Translations under genes and position numbers: made by a program
In this document: piece after piece, positions 29,481-37,525 of the stretch
Layout: each line of letters starts with the position of its first letter
Numbering within the stretch: position 1 is the first letter of the stretch
Assembly: GCF_005952805.1 (NCBI RefSeq)
Contig: NZ_CP040709.1
Location: 310,001 to 374,000 of the forward strand
Origin: Inhella inkyongensis
GTDB lineage: Bacteria > Pseudomonadota > Gammaproteobacteria > Burkholderiales > Burkholderiaceae_C
Direction of reading: 5' to 3'
DNA: 64,000 bases
Notes under the pieces: model-generated
What the model saw: only the letters and a program-made list of their open reading frames with translations
Told to the model about the DNA's origin: nothing
The model's database searches: none

Positions 29481-29510
29481 AGCCCCGCGTGAGCGGGGCT
29501 GGGGCAGCGC
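29481..29510. terminator. bidirectional terminator between XRE and relaxase genes (copy 1)
   Basis: AGCCCCGC (29481-29488) pairs with GCGGGGCT (29493-29500) over GTGA, between convergent genes ending at 29451 and 29530. A T-rich run (29511-29522) follows on the plus strand. Copy 2: 41128-41157. Confidence 0.65.
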
Positions 29511-29529
29511 TTTGTCTTTTTAAGAAGCT

Positions 29530-32157
29530 CTACGCACCGAGCGCCATCTCTCGCGAGGCCTGCTTGTCCTTCTCCGGCTGCAGATCGAGCGCGGCGGTCT
29601 TGCCGTCCTCGCGGCTGAGCGTCTCAGGCAGGCGCTGGGCATCGTCGGTGTAGATCCTCACCTCGTGGGTGGCGCGGCTGATCGCCACATAGTGGCTGGC
29701 CTCGTTGCCGGCGCCGCTCGCGGCCGGCGACTCGATCAGCACGCGCCCGCAGGTCTGGCCCTGGGCTGCGTGCACGGTCTGGCAGTAGCCGTGCTCCAGG
29801 TACAGCGGCTTGTCCGGGTCGAGCACCAGGCGCGAGCCGTCGAGCTTTTCCAGAAGGAGGCGGTCGGACTCGACGGCCAGCACCGTGGCGCGCTCGCCGT
29901 TGACGAAGCCCTGGGCGTAGTCGTTGCGGGTGAAGCGCACCAGGTCGCCCTCGGCCAGCTCGCGCTCGTGCCGCGTGAAGCCGCTCATGTGCGGCTGGTT
30001 CACCGGCCGCCACTCCACGCGCTCGCCGTCTGCGCGCTCCAGCGTCACCACCCCGGCGCGGCCGTCCACCACGGTGGCCAGCTCGCCGCGCTGCAGGCCC
30101 AGGGCCTTGTAGTCGCGGTCTGCCCGCACCATGTCGCCGGCCTCGTAGCTCACCGTGCGCAAGGCCTGCGCCTCGGTGAGGTTCTTGCCGCTGAGGGTGG
30201 GCAACACCTGGCCCTGGCCGGCGCGGCCCAGCGCCTGGCGCACCTCGCGGTTGATGGCCTCGCGGTTCTGGTTGGTCCCGGCCACGACCAGTGTGGCGGC
30301 GCGCTCGTCTCGGGTCAGCGCGGCATAGTCCCGCGCGATGCCCTGGTGCCGCTCGCGATGGTCCACGATCTCGACCACGCTGGCGCGCAGCCGGGCCAGC
30401 GAGCCGGCCGTGTCGCCGGCCGCCGCCAGCTCGACGGCGCGCTTGAGTTCGGGCTCCTGCTGGCGCTGGATCTCCTGCAATTGCGCGCAGGCCATGCCCG
30501 CCTGCTGCAACTGCGCGAACGGCCGGCCCGCCTGCACGGCCTTGAGCTGCTGGGTGTCGCCGACCAGCAGCACGCGCGATCCAGCCTGGTCTGCTGCCTT
30601 GAGCAAGGCGTGCATGTCGCGGGCGCTGACCATGCCGGCCTCGTCGAGCACCACCAAGGTTTTGTCATTGAGGCCGGGGTATTGGCGCGTGGCCAGCGCC
30701 GCCAGGGTCTGGCTGTCCATGCCGCTGCGGCCCAGCTCGCGGGCGGCACTTGCGGAAGGGGCGACGCCGACGAGCTGCAGGCCGCGATCCTCGGCCAGCT
30801 CGCGCACCGCGCGCAGCGCCGTGGTCTTGCCGGTGCCGGCGCCGCCCTGCACGCCGCTCACTCGGTCCTGCCCGGCCAGCACATGCGCGACCACGCCGCG
30901 CTGGTCCTCGTTGAGCTTGCTGTGCGCCAAGGACTGCTGCACGGCCTCCCGGCTCATCAGCGGCGCCACCTGGCCGCGCCCGGTGGCCTCCATCGAGAGG
31001 ATCTCACGCTCGCGCTGCTGGGCCTGCGGGGTCGTGAAGCGCTCGGCGTGCTCGGCCGCACCCCGGACCAGCTCGCCGCGCTGCACGGCCTGCTCGATGG
31101 CCGTGCGGATCGCGGCCAGATCGGTCTGGCCGGTGCCGCGCTCCAGCGCCGCGCGCTCGATGTCCACGCGCTGCACCACGGCCTCGCGCTCCATCAGGTG
31201 CGCGGCGGCATAGCGCACGGCCTGGTCGGCGGCCTGCGAGCGCGCCTGGGTCAGGGCCGTCTCATCCCGCGCCACCGGCGCCGTGGAGCGGTTCAGGTGC
31301 AGGCCGGCCGCCGCCGCGCGCTCGCGCCACTCGGCCAGCAGCGCGCCACGGTCGTGGCCTTCCTTGCCCTGGCGGGTCTGCAGCGCCGCAACTTGCAACT
31401 GGCGAGCGCTGGCGTCTTCGCGGCTCAGGCCCTGGGCCTGCAAGGCCTGCTCGATCATCTGCGAGCGGTTGCTGAAGGCCTTGACCTGCTCGGCGCCGAC
31501 GTGGGCCAGCTCGAAGCGGCCATCGGCATGGGTCACGCGCAGCTCGTAGCCCAGGGCCTGCACCTCCTTGGCCAGTTCGCTGCGGTAGTAGGCCCCGAGC
31601 CACATCTTGTTGCGGTACAGCGGCTCGTTGTCGAGCGCACGCCACTGGCCATCGGTGCGCTGGGTGACGTTCAAGACCACGGCGTGGGTGTGCAACTGCG
31701 GATCGGCCGCGCGGCTGAGGTCGTGTCGGAACTGCGCCACGGCGAGCACGCCGGTGGTCTGGCGGCTGGTCACGCCGCCCTCCGTCACGCGGCAGGCGGC
31801 CAGGGTTTCAGCTTTTTCGAGGGCACGGGTTACGGCGGTTTCGTGGGCCTGCAGCAGCCGTGTGTCGCCATCGACCAAGGCCTGCAGCGACACGCTCTTG
31901 GGGGCGCTGAAGGTCATGTCGGTGCCGCCCCGGCGGCCGCTGCCTTCGCCGGCATGGTGCAGTTGCACGCCGTTGGGCAACCGGCCATCGAGCAGGGCGC
32001 GGAAGTCCTCGCCCTTCACTTCGCCGCTCAGGCCCAGCTCGGCGGCGGCCTGGCCGCTCCACTGGCTGGGGCTGCGATCTCGGGAGTAATAGTCGTCGGC
32101 CTGTTCGTAGTACTGGCCGGCATGGGCGCTGTTGGCCACGTTGGACATGGAGAGCAT
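29530..32157 (-). CDS. MobF (TrwC/TraI-like) relaxase-helicase (copy 1)
   Basis: 875 residues. The N-terminal relaxase domain has two Tyr pairs (Tyr16/17 in GQYYEQ and Tyr23/24 in DDYYSRD) and a metal-binding His triad (His145 in FRHDL, His156 and His158 in DPQLHTH), matching the Tyr18/Tyr26 and HHH layout of TrwC. The C-terminal RecD-like helicase shows Walker A GGAGTGKTTALRA near 440, VVLDEAGMVSARD near 510 and a motif VI region VHAAQGQT near 820. It would nick oriT, attach to the strand and unwind it for conjugal transfer. Slightly shorter than TrwC (966). It is the last gene of the RHH-TM-ATPase-relaxase operon. Confidence 0.94.
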   Translation of the reverse strand: MLSMSNVANSAHAGQYYEQADDYYSRDRSPSQWSGQAAAELGLSGEVKGEDFRALLDGRLPNGVQLHHAGEGSGRRGGTDMTFSAPKSVSLQALVDGDTRLLQAHETAVTRALEKAETLAACRVTEGGVTSRQTTGVLAVAQFRHDLSRAADPQLHTHAVVLNVTQRTDGQWRALDNEPLYRNKMWLGAYYRSELAKEVQALGYELRVTHADGRFELAHVGAEQVKAFSNRSQMIEQALQAQGLSREDASARQLQVAALQTRQGKEGHDRGALLAEWRERAAAAGLHLNRSTAPVARDETALTQARSQAADQAVRYAAAHLMEREAVVQRVDIERAALERGTGQTDLAAIRTAIEQAVQRGELVRGAAEHAERFTTPQAQQREREILSMEATGRGQVAPLMSREAVQQSLAHSKLNEDQRGVVAHVLAGQDRVSGVQGGAGTGKTTALRAVRELAEDRGLQLVGVAPSASAARELGRSGMDSQTLAALATRQYPGLNDKTLVVLDEAGMVSARDMHALLKAADQAGSRVLLVGDTQQLKAVQAGRPFAQLQQAGMACAQLQEIQRQQEPELKRAVELAAAGDTAGSLARLRASVVEIVDHRERHQGIARDYAALTRDERAATLVVAGTNQNREAINREVRQALGRAGQGQVLPTLSGKNLTEAQALRTVSYEAGDMVRADRDYKALGLQRGELATVVDGRAGVVTLERADGERVEWRPVNQPHMSGFTRHERELAEGDLVRFTRNDYAQGFVNGERATVLAVESDRLLLEKLDGSRLVLDPDKPLYLEHGYCQTVHAAQGQTCGRVLIESPAASGAGNEASHYVAISRATHEVRIYTDDAQRLPETLSREDGKTAALDLQPEKDKQASREMALGA

Positions 32158-32179
32158 GGGAAGTCCTTTTCTTGTTCGG

Positions 32180-33424
32180 TCACTCGACGATGGCGACCAG
32201 GTGGGCGGGCCGCGCCCTCGGGGTCAGCGCGATGCGCCGCGCGGGCTGCGCGCCGGCCAGGCACAGGAAGGCCGTAAGGTCGGGCAGCTCGGCCAGCTCC
32301 GCCGGCAGCACGACGCGCTCGCGCACGCGCTGGATGGCCACGCTCTGGCTCGATCCGCTGGCGCCCCGGCTGCGGCTTTGCTGGGCGCGGTCCACCTCGC
32401 GCTCACCGAGGGCGCGGCTGAAGGTTTCGCAGGTGTCGGGGTCGGCCTTGGCCAGGCCGAACACGGCCAGGTTGCGGAAGCACGAGCGCAGCACGATGGC
32501 GCTTTCTCGACCGTAGAGGCGCTCCAGTTGGGCGGTGCTCTGGATGCCCGCGACGCAGCACAGGCCGTGCTTGCGGCCCTTGGTCAGCGCGGCTTCCAGG
32601 CTGCCGATCTTGCCGATGCTGGGCAGCTCGTCGAGCAGCAGCCACAGCCGCCGCTGCGGGTCGGGCGCCAGGCTCAGCGTGGCCGTGCAGACGATGTCCA
32701 CCCAGGCCGCGATCAGCGGGGCCAGCGAGGCGGTCATGTCTTCGCGCCAGGTGATGAACAGGCGCTTGGCCGCCTGCCCATCCGACTCGACCCACTGGCG
32801 CACGCTGAACGCGCCCGGCTGCAGGCTGTCGTAGGGCTTCAAGTGGCTGGAGAGCACGAAGCGGGTGGACGCCAACGCACGTGCCGCCTCCTTGTCGAAG
32901 AGGCCCGCCGCCGCAGTGCCGGCCACGAGCGTGTGCAACTTCTCCGCCGGCCAGATGGTCAGGGCCTCCAGCAGCGCAGCGGTGTCGCCCCGGCCATCGC
33001 GCAGCAGCGCACGCATGACCTCGGCAATGAGCACCTGCGAGTAGAAGTGCCAGGCCGCATCAGGCCCATGGCCATCGGGCACGATGGAGCGCGCGATCTT
33101 GTCGAAGTCGTAGGGCTTGCGGACTTCGTTGAACGGCGACCACCCTGGGGCGCGCTTGTCGAAGACGTTGAGCACCACGTCGCCAGGCTCGCCGAACTGG
33201 GCGAGGTACGCGCCATTGGGATCGACGATCACGGCGCGGTCGTCGCGGTCCGTGAGGCCGTCCAGCAGCTCAGCCACGGCGGTGGTTTTGCCGGTGCCTG
33301 TGCTGCCTGCCAGCAGCAGGTGCAGGGGCTCTTGATGCCAGGCCAGGGGCACGCCCCCGACCACGAGCGGCGCGCGCGTGGTCGCCGGCGCGGCGCCGGC
33401 GAGGTGTCTGATGAGGTTCATCAT
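32180..33424 (-). CDS. coupling-protein ATPase (TrwB/VirD4-like), cytoplasmic part (copy 1)
   Basis: 414 residues. Walker A LLLAGSTGTGKTTAV at 37-50, Walker B WLLLDELPSIG near 250, the VAGIQSTAQLERLYG segment near 285, and a C-terminal RVVLPAELAELP. This is the FtsK/TraD-type motor that brings the relaxase-DNA complex to a type IV secretion channel. Unlike TrwB (507 residues), it lacks an N-terminal membrane anchor. The 109-residue two-TM protein coded 12 nt upstream probably supplies it, so the coupling protein appears split. Confidence 0.88.
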   Translation of the reverse strand: MMNLIRHLAGAAPATTRAPLVVGGVPLAWHQEPLHLLLAGSTGTGKTTAVAELLDGLTDRDDRAVIVDPNGAYLAQFGEPGDVVLNVFDKRAPGWSPFNEVRKPYDFDKIARSIVPDGHGPDAAWHFYSQVLIAEVMRALLRDGRGDTAALLEALTIWPAEKLHTLVAGTAAAGLFDKEAARALASTRFVLSSHLKPYDSLQPGAFSVRQWVESDGQAAKRLFITWREDMTASLAPLIAAWVDIVCTATLSLAPDPQRRLWLLLDELPSIGKIGSLEAALTKGRKHGLCCVAGIQSTAQLERLYGRESAIVLRSCFRNLAVFGLAKADPDTCETFSRALGEREVDRAQQSRSRGASGSSQSVAIQRVRERVVLPAELAELPDLTAFLCLAGAQPARRIALTPRARPAHLVAIVE

Positions 33425-33436
33425 CGCCGGCTCCCT

Positions 33437-33766
33437 TCACTCCTGAGCGTCGATGACGCGCGCGCCACGGTGGTGGCGGTCGCCCCGGCGCAGACGCGAG
33501 CGGCCCAGCAGCCAGATGAACAGGCAGGCCGTCACCAGCGCGCCGATGGTCATCGCCTGGGCGAGGATCACGCGCCACAGCGCATCGGTGCTGCCCCACA
33601 TGGCCCAGGTGCTTGACGCCACCGTGCGCCAGTCGGCCTCGAAGACGAGATGCAGCAGGCCGGCCCAGGTGGCCAGGCCGAGCACCAGGGACAGCAGCAG
33701 GAACTGAACAAGGCGGCTGAAGAAGAGATGCACGGCGTGCATCCACGGGTCATAGTAGTTGCTCAT
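33437..33766 (-). CDS. two-TM protein, probable detached membrane domain of the coupling protein (copy 1)
   Basis: 109 residues: two membrane helices (about 18-40 and 67-88) separated by a 25-residue loop (EADWRTVASSTWAMWGSTD) and ending in a basic cytoplasmic tail (GRSRLRRGDRHHRG). This is the topology of the N-terminal membrane domain of VirD4/TrwB proteins. It is 12 nt downstream of the RHH gene and 12 nt upstream of the ATPase gene. Combined length with the ATPase (523) equals a normal TrwB. No direct family match is claimed. Confidence 0.65.
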   Translation of the reverse strand: MSNYYDPWMHAVHLFFSRLVQFLLLSLVLGLATWAGLLHLVFEADWRTVASSTWAMWGSTDALWRVILAQAMTIGALVTACLFIWLLGRSRLRRGDRHHRGARVIDAQE

Positions 33767-33778
33767 CTGCGGCTCCTC

Positions 33779-34117
33779 TTAGCTGCGGGGTTGGGCGGTC
33801 TGCGCGGCGAGCTGGTGGGCCACGCGGCTGACGATCTGGGCATTGCTCTGCATGCACAGCTCGCGCAGCAGCAGGCGCATCTCGACCAGGGTGCGCTGGG
33901 TGTCGTGGTCCAGCGTGCCGGGCTGCGGTGCGGCCTGGGTGGCGCTGATCGAGGCCTCGATGCGGGCCAGGGCTTCGGCGGTGCTGACGGCCTGAGCGTG
34001 CTGCTGCAGCAGCTCGCGGACGTGGGTGTTGAGGCGCTTGCCGGCGCTACCGGCTTCGGCCAGGAGGGTCGCGTAGAGGCCTTCCGGCACGCGGGTCTTG
34101 AGGAATTTGTCGGTCAT
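33779..34117 (-). CDS. TrwA-like RHH relaxosome accessory protein (copy 1)
   Basis: 112 residues, close to TrwA (121). The N-terminus KFLKTRVPEGLYATLLAEAG, then GKRLNTHVRELLQQH, is a ribbon-helix-helix fold; the rest is a helical oligomerisation region. The order noncoding region, RHH, coupling protein, relaxase is that of oriT-trwA-trwB-trwC in IncW plasmid R388. It is expected to bind oriT next to its own promoter and both repress the operon and help the relaxase. Confidence 0.78.
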   Translation of the reverse strand: MTDKFLKTRVPEGLYATLLAEAGSAGKRLNTHVRELLQQHAQAVSTAEALARIEASISATQAAPQPGTLDHDTQRTLVEMRLLLRELCMQSNAQIVSRVAHQLAAQTAQPRS

Positions 34118-34589
34118 GTTTTGTCCTTTGCTGTCAGTGGGTTGCGGCGCTTGTGGTCGCGCTGTGGTCTGCCTCGCTCGGGGCCGTGGTCAGCGCGAAG
34201 CCGCGCCAGTGCTGGGTTTGCGGCCGGCAGGCCGCGCAATCGACGATTGCGTCAGGTGTGGGTACCTGTTTTGGGCCGCCGATGAGCGGGCCAGCCTCGC
34301 GAGGACGCGCACGGCGGAGCCGCTGGCAGATGCGCAGCGGGCGATGGATCGGAGCGGTGTGGGTCATGGGAAGTCGGGTTTTGGGGTCGGTCGGCCGGCG
34401 TCGATCCCCGAAGGGATTGATGTCGGAACTGCTGAGCGCGCGTAGGCGCTCCCGGTCGCTTGGGCAAGCCGGCGGTGGTCTTGGAGGGAGTCGCGCAGCA
34501 GGGCCTGGCGCGGCGCGAGCGAGGGCTCGGCCGACCACGGCGCAAGAGGCGATGGGGCGTGAACGGACGTGCCGAAGCAGCACGAGCGA
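34118..34589. other. noncoding stretch upstream of the mob operon (copy 1)
   Basis: No supportable gene in about 470 bp; the open frames on both strands are Arg/Pro/Ser-rich artefacts of GC content. It holds the operon promoter, the two inverted repeats proposed as oriT (34235-34268) and further small stems, one with a CGAA/UUCG loop near 34415. Copy 2 spans 45765-46236. Confidence 0.6.
34235..34268. other. candidate oriT: two adjacent inverted repeats (copy 1)
   Basis: CGCAATCG-A-CGATTGCG (34235-34251) is a perfect 8-bp stem, and CAGGT-N6-ACCTG (34253-34268) follows after one base. They lie about 120 bp upstream of the TrwA-like gene, where R388-type oriT sits. No exact match to the R388 nic consensus was seen, so the nick position is not assigned. 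Confidence 0.35.
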
Positions 34590-35095
34590 GAGCACGCGTT
34601 GAGAGACGCACGAGGTAGTCGTGCGCCACGAGGCCGGAGAGGCCGTTCGGGACGAACTCGCGCCACCGGCCGCTACAGGCGTCCGGACGGAGGTTCGTGT
34701 GGGAAGTCCAGCGTCGTGGGCGACCTGTGGCCGGCGAGGTCAGGCAGCCTTGCGGGCGCACCTGTCCTGTCGGTCACGGGATGCGGCTATGCACATCCAG
34801 TCGCCCCACAGCGGGGACTTGTTGCGCCAGGGTTCAGCCTGGCGGTGGCCCGAGGGCCTTTGAGAGGCCGCGGCGGAGCGCGGCAAGGTGGCTTTGCCCC
34901 GAAGGGCTCGGCGTTGGGGCTGAACCACCCCAGCGCTCAGGCCACGGTGGTCAGGTTGCTGAGTACGTCAGCTCGTTGTCATTGCCCGGCCAGTGTGCCA
35001 CAGGCGTGAGCGGCTTCTGGGCCGGTCGCGCTGTGGAAGGCGGGATTGATAGAGGAATTTGCAGGGGCGGCTGACCACGGGCGTGGGCGGTGCAC
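34590..35095 (-). ncRNA. hairpin-array noncoding element, candidate structured RNA (copy 1)
   Basis: About 500 bp without a credible gene between the putative oriT region and the terminator of the tip-immunity unit. Stems include CGCACGA/TCGTGCG (34607-34613/34619-34625), GGCC-GGAGA-GGCC (34632-34644) and GCCC-CGAA-GGGC near 34897, which on the minus strand is a C(UUCG)G loop. Ordered similarity to 21286-21730 with changed but still paired stems suggests a conserved RNA rather than chance. It would be transcribed in the same direction as the immunity gene but after a terminator, so probably from its own promoter around 35.1 kb. Confidence 0.45.
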
Positions 35096-35156
35096 AGGGC
35101 TTAAAACTGCAGGCCTGACACCCGCCCCCGAACCCCAGCCAAACGAAGGCCAGCGG

Positions 35157-35169
35157 CTTAGCGGCTAAG
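35157..35169. repeat. small palindrome upstream of the hairpin array (copy 1)
   Basis: CTTAG-CGG-CTAAG is a perfect 5+3+5 palindrome 19 bp before the terminator. It resembles the element's recurring AGCGGCTGAGG words and might be an operator for the noncoding transcript. Copy 2 at 46804-46816. Confidence 0.3.
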
Positions 35170-35187
35170 GGTGGGGCCAGATGCGAC

Positions 35188-35211
35188 AAGGCCCGCTGGG
35201 TGGCGGGCCTT
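35188..35211 (-). terminator. terminator after the Cys-rich gene (copy 1)
   Basis: AAGGCCCGC (35188-35196) and GCGGGCCTT (35203-35211) form a perfect 9-bp stem with a 6-nt loop, 32 nt past the stop of the Cys-rich gene on the minus strand. The U-tract is poor, but stem strength and position fit the end of the rhs-tip/immunity transcript. Copy 2 at 46835-46858. Confidence 0.6.
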
Positions 35212-35242
35212 GTTCACGGGCCATGCACGAGCTGCTGAGTTT

Positions 35243-35452
35243 TTAGACCCAGGGGCGAGGCCACTTGTCCTTCTTAGCAATCTCTCGAAGATCAGATACG
35301 CAGTCCATGCATATCGGGCTCAGTTGTCTGGGGAATATCTTGGAATGAAGGTACTGCGTCAGTAAAAGTCTCTGACACAAGGCGCATCTTCCCCCCTCGT
35401 CGGGCATGAACTCCTCGCCACTCTTCGCGCATTTGAAGGGCATCGTCGTCAT
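35243..35452 (-). CDS. Cys-rich zinc-ribbon-like protein, putative immunity for Rhs tip A (copy 1)
   Basis: 69 residues from an ATG that overlaps the tip-A stop by 4 nt (ATGA), the coupled position of an immunity gene. Cysteines at 8, 23, 26, 48 and 51 include CALC and CMDC, so a bound zinc is likely; the C-terminus is [10 protein letters not shown]. No family recognised. In this copy the neighbouring tip has no Rhs core, so any expression must come from within the element. The ORF is open further upstream but only in tip A's shadow frame. Confidence 0.6.
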   Translation of the reverse strand: MTTMPFKCAKSGEEFMPDEGGRCALCQRLLLTQYLHSKIFPRQLSPICMDCVSDLREIAKKDKWPRPWV

Positions 35453-35877
35453 GGATAGCCATCCTTGTTTCCGGCGCAACTCGCCATGCATCCAATCGAC
35501 GTGCCAGCCGCCCATCCGATGCTGGCAGCAGTGGCGACACCACTCACTTTTGCAGCAGTTAAAACTGCTTGCGCTGCCTTCGGGCACTGCTGCGCAAGGG
35601 CGCCAAATCCTGCGCTAAGCCGAGGAGGGGTAACGCCCGAGATCTTCCCGTTAGAGTCAAAAGTAGGCCGTGGTGGCGAATACGGCGCATTCGCCACGAT
35701 GTTGGTCGGAACGACCGACTGCAAGGCGGTGTCACCACCAAGAGCGCTCATGCATGACGTGTAGCAAGACGGGAAGTCTGGCGCCAAACCGGTCGAATCA
35801 GTCTTGGATACCGGGTTCCCATCCACATACGCATACGTATTGATCCCGCCCTGTAGCCCGATGGGATCGGACTGCGT
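35449..35877 (-). pseudogene. rhs tip A without core (copy 1)
   Basis: The same tip as the C-terminus of the complete rhs at 47096; one synonymous difference (35758 C versus 47405 T). On the 5' side the reading frame runs through the 23-bp site into the left end of copy 2 ([12 protein letters not shown]) and reaches a TAA at 36034-36036; a GTG at 35895 is the only possible start. It is therefore a silent, stored tip created by the tandem duplication. Confidence 0.8.
35855..35877. repeat. 23-bp rhs-core att-like site, junction between tandem copies
   Basis: The left neighbour is tip A of copy 1 and the right neighbour is the recombinase end of copy 2, so this joint has the exact structure expected for the attP of an excised circle. 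Same 23 bases as at 24208 and 47502. Confidence 0.7.
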
Positions 35878-36104
35878 GTAGCTCCGCCCAGGCACCCATC
35901 CGCCGTAGTTGCAGGCGTTTTCCTGAGGCGTGACGCGGGGTTGCGGAGCGAAGTAGAAGACGGCCTCCCGTGGCGTGGTGGTTTTTTCTCCAGAGGCCCA
36001 TTGTGCCCATCGCGCACGCGCGCGGGATGGGCGTTACCGCGCTGGCGCGCGGTGGCGGCTAAGAGGAAGAAGCCCGGGGCGCGGCCAGGCTGCGGGCGGC
36101 GGGG

Positions 36105-36344
36105 TCAGCCCCCGTTGAACCAGGGGTAGCCGACGCGCTCGTAATACTCCATCGCCATGCGGCGCTCGTCGCTGCCGTTGCTGCTGTAGCCGTCCGCGCG
36201 CGGGTTGTCGGCCCAGTTCATGATGCCGGCCAGGTCGGCGATGAAGCCCGTCAGCACCATCTCGGGCGTCACGCCGTCGCCATCGCACAGCTCGACGAAC
36301 TCAGGCGGCAGTTGCAGGGTCAGGCGGTTGGTCTTGCGGGGCAT
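36105..36344 (-). CDS. small RHH-like protein (copy 2)
   Basis: Identical in sequence to the 79-residue protein at 24458-24697, with the same spacing of 11 nt from the recombinase stop and the same position beside an att-like site (35855-35877). Confidence 0.55.
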   Translation of the reverse strand: MPRKTNRLTLQLPPEFVELCDGDGVTPEMVLTGFIADLAGIMNWADNPRADGYSSNGSDERRMAMEYYERVGYPWFNGG

Positions 36345-36355
36345 GGCGGGCTCGT

Positions 36356-37525
36356 TCAGGGATGGATGGTCGGGGTATCGGTGGCGGTGTGGGCGGCATC
36401 GGCCGCCGCTTCAGCCGCCAGGGCCTGCAGCAGCGCGTCAGCCGTGGGCTGAGGGTCAGGCGCCAGCGCATCGGCGTTCGCGCCTTGGCGGGGCTGCAGA
36501 CGCGCCGGATGGGTCGCCGTGTGCACGGCCTTGAGCTTGCCGATGCTCACCTGCGTATAGACCTCGGTCGTGCTCAGGTCGGCGTGGCCGAGCAGCGCCT
36601 GGATGTAGCGGATGTCGGCGCCGGCCTCCAGCATGTGGGTCGCGCAGGCGTGGCGGAACAGGTGGCACGCGGCGTTCGGGTGCGTGGTCTGGAAGCGCTC
36701 CAGGTGGGCCCGCTCGATGGCGAGCTTGACGATGACGGAGAGCTGCTTGCCCTGCATCGCCTCGCCGTGCTTGGCCAGGAACAGGTGCCCGTCGTCGGGC
36801 AGCTCGACGTAGCGCTCGCGCACCTCGTAGAGGTAGCGGGTGACCCAGGCCACCGCGCGCTCACCGATGGGCACCACGCGGTCCTTCTTGCCCTTGCCCT
36901 GGCGCACGTGCACCGTGCCGCGCGGCAGGTCCACGTCGTCGATGTGCAGCTCGACCAGCTCGCTGCGCCGCATGCCGGTGCTGTAGAGCGTCTCCAGCAT
37001 CGCGCGGTCGCGCAGGCCCAGGCCGGTGGGCTCCGTCGTGTCGCAGGTGTTGATGACCTGCTCGACCTCGGCGATGGTCAAGATGTGGCGCGGCAGGCGC
37101 TTCTCGGGCCGGGGCAGCTCCAGTTCGCTGGCGGGGTTAAACATCAAGTGGTGCTGGCGCGTGAGCCACTGGAAGAACACGCGCACGGCAATCAGCCGCT
37201 TGCCCTGGCACTGGAACGACAGCGGCAGGCCGTCGGTCTTGCGCCGGTAGTGGAAGACGTGCTGGCGGTAGCGCTCCAGCATCGCCCGCGTGACCGCCTG
37301 CGGCGTCATCACGGCGCGCTCTTCGCACCAGTCGATGAAGTAGCCCACGTCGATGCGGCGGTTCTTGATGGTGTGCGGCGAGTAGTGCATCGCCTCGGCC
37401 CAGGCGATGAAGTCCACCAGGTAGCCGCGCCAGCCGCCCGGCGTCTCGGGGTCGCCTGCGTAGCGCAGCGGCCCGGGGGTCTTGCCAGGGCGGCGTGGGT
37501 TGCGGGTCTGGTCGGTGGCGGTCAT
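36356..37525 (-). CDS. tyrosine recombinase/integrase (copy 2)
   Basis: 389 residues, identical to the copy-1 enzyme including Arg186, His288, Arg291, His314 and Tyr323. With two intact recombinase genes and three sites, excision of one or both units is possible. Confidence 0.93.
   Translation of the reverse strand: MTATDQTRNPRRPGKTPGPLRYAGDPETPGGWRGYLVDFIAWAEAMHYSPHTIKNRRIDVGYFIDWCEERAVMTPQAVTRAMLERYRQHVFHYRRKTDGLPLSFQCQGKRLIAVRVFFQWLTRQHHLMFNPASELELPRPEKRLPRHILTIAEVEQVINTCDTTEPTGLGLRDRAMLETLYSTGMRRSELVELHIDDVDLPRGTVHVRQGKGKKDRVVPIGERAVAWVTRYLYEVRERYVELPDDGHLFLAKHGEAMQGKQLSVIVKLAIERAHLERFQTTHPNAACHLFRHACATHMLEAGADIRYIQALLGHADLSTTEVYTQVSIGKLKAVHTATHPARLQPRQGANADALAPDPQPTADALLQALAAEAAADAAHTATDTPTIHP

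Larger units (their letters stand above)
24208..35877 (-). mobile_element. integrative mobilizable element in the rhs core, tandem copy 1
   Basis: An 11,647-bp unit bounded by the 23-bp rhs-core sequence (24208-24230 and 35855-35877). Gene order on the minus strand: rhs tip A, Cys-rich gene, hairpin array, putative oriT, RHH, TM protein, coupling ATPase, MobF relaxase, primase, tyrosine recombinase, small RHH-like gene, next 23-bp site. The recombinase lies about 480 bp from the site, as in ICE/IME/prophage ends. There are no VirB/Tra pore genes, so transfer would need a helper conjugation system. It is identical to copy 2 apart from position 35758 (C here, T at 47405), so the duplication is recent. 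Insertion at the site keeps the rhs reading frame and supplies a new tip. Confidence 0.8.

Noticed and set aside
29665..32277. 870-codon plus-strand frame opposite the relaxase (and its copy at 41312-43924)
   Set aside because: Low-complexity shadow frame; the minus strand encodes an intact MobF relaxase.
34569..35009. 146-codon frame in the element's noncoding region
   Set aside because: Composition typical of random GC-rich frames; several overlapping frames of equal length on both strands and no start signal.
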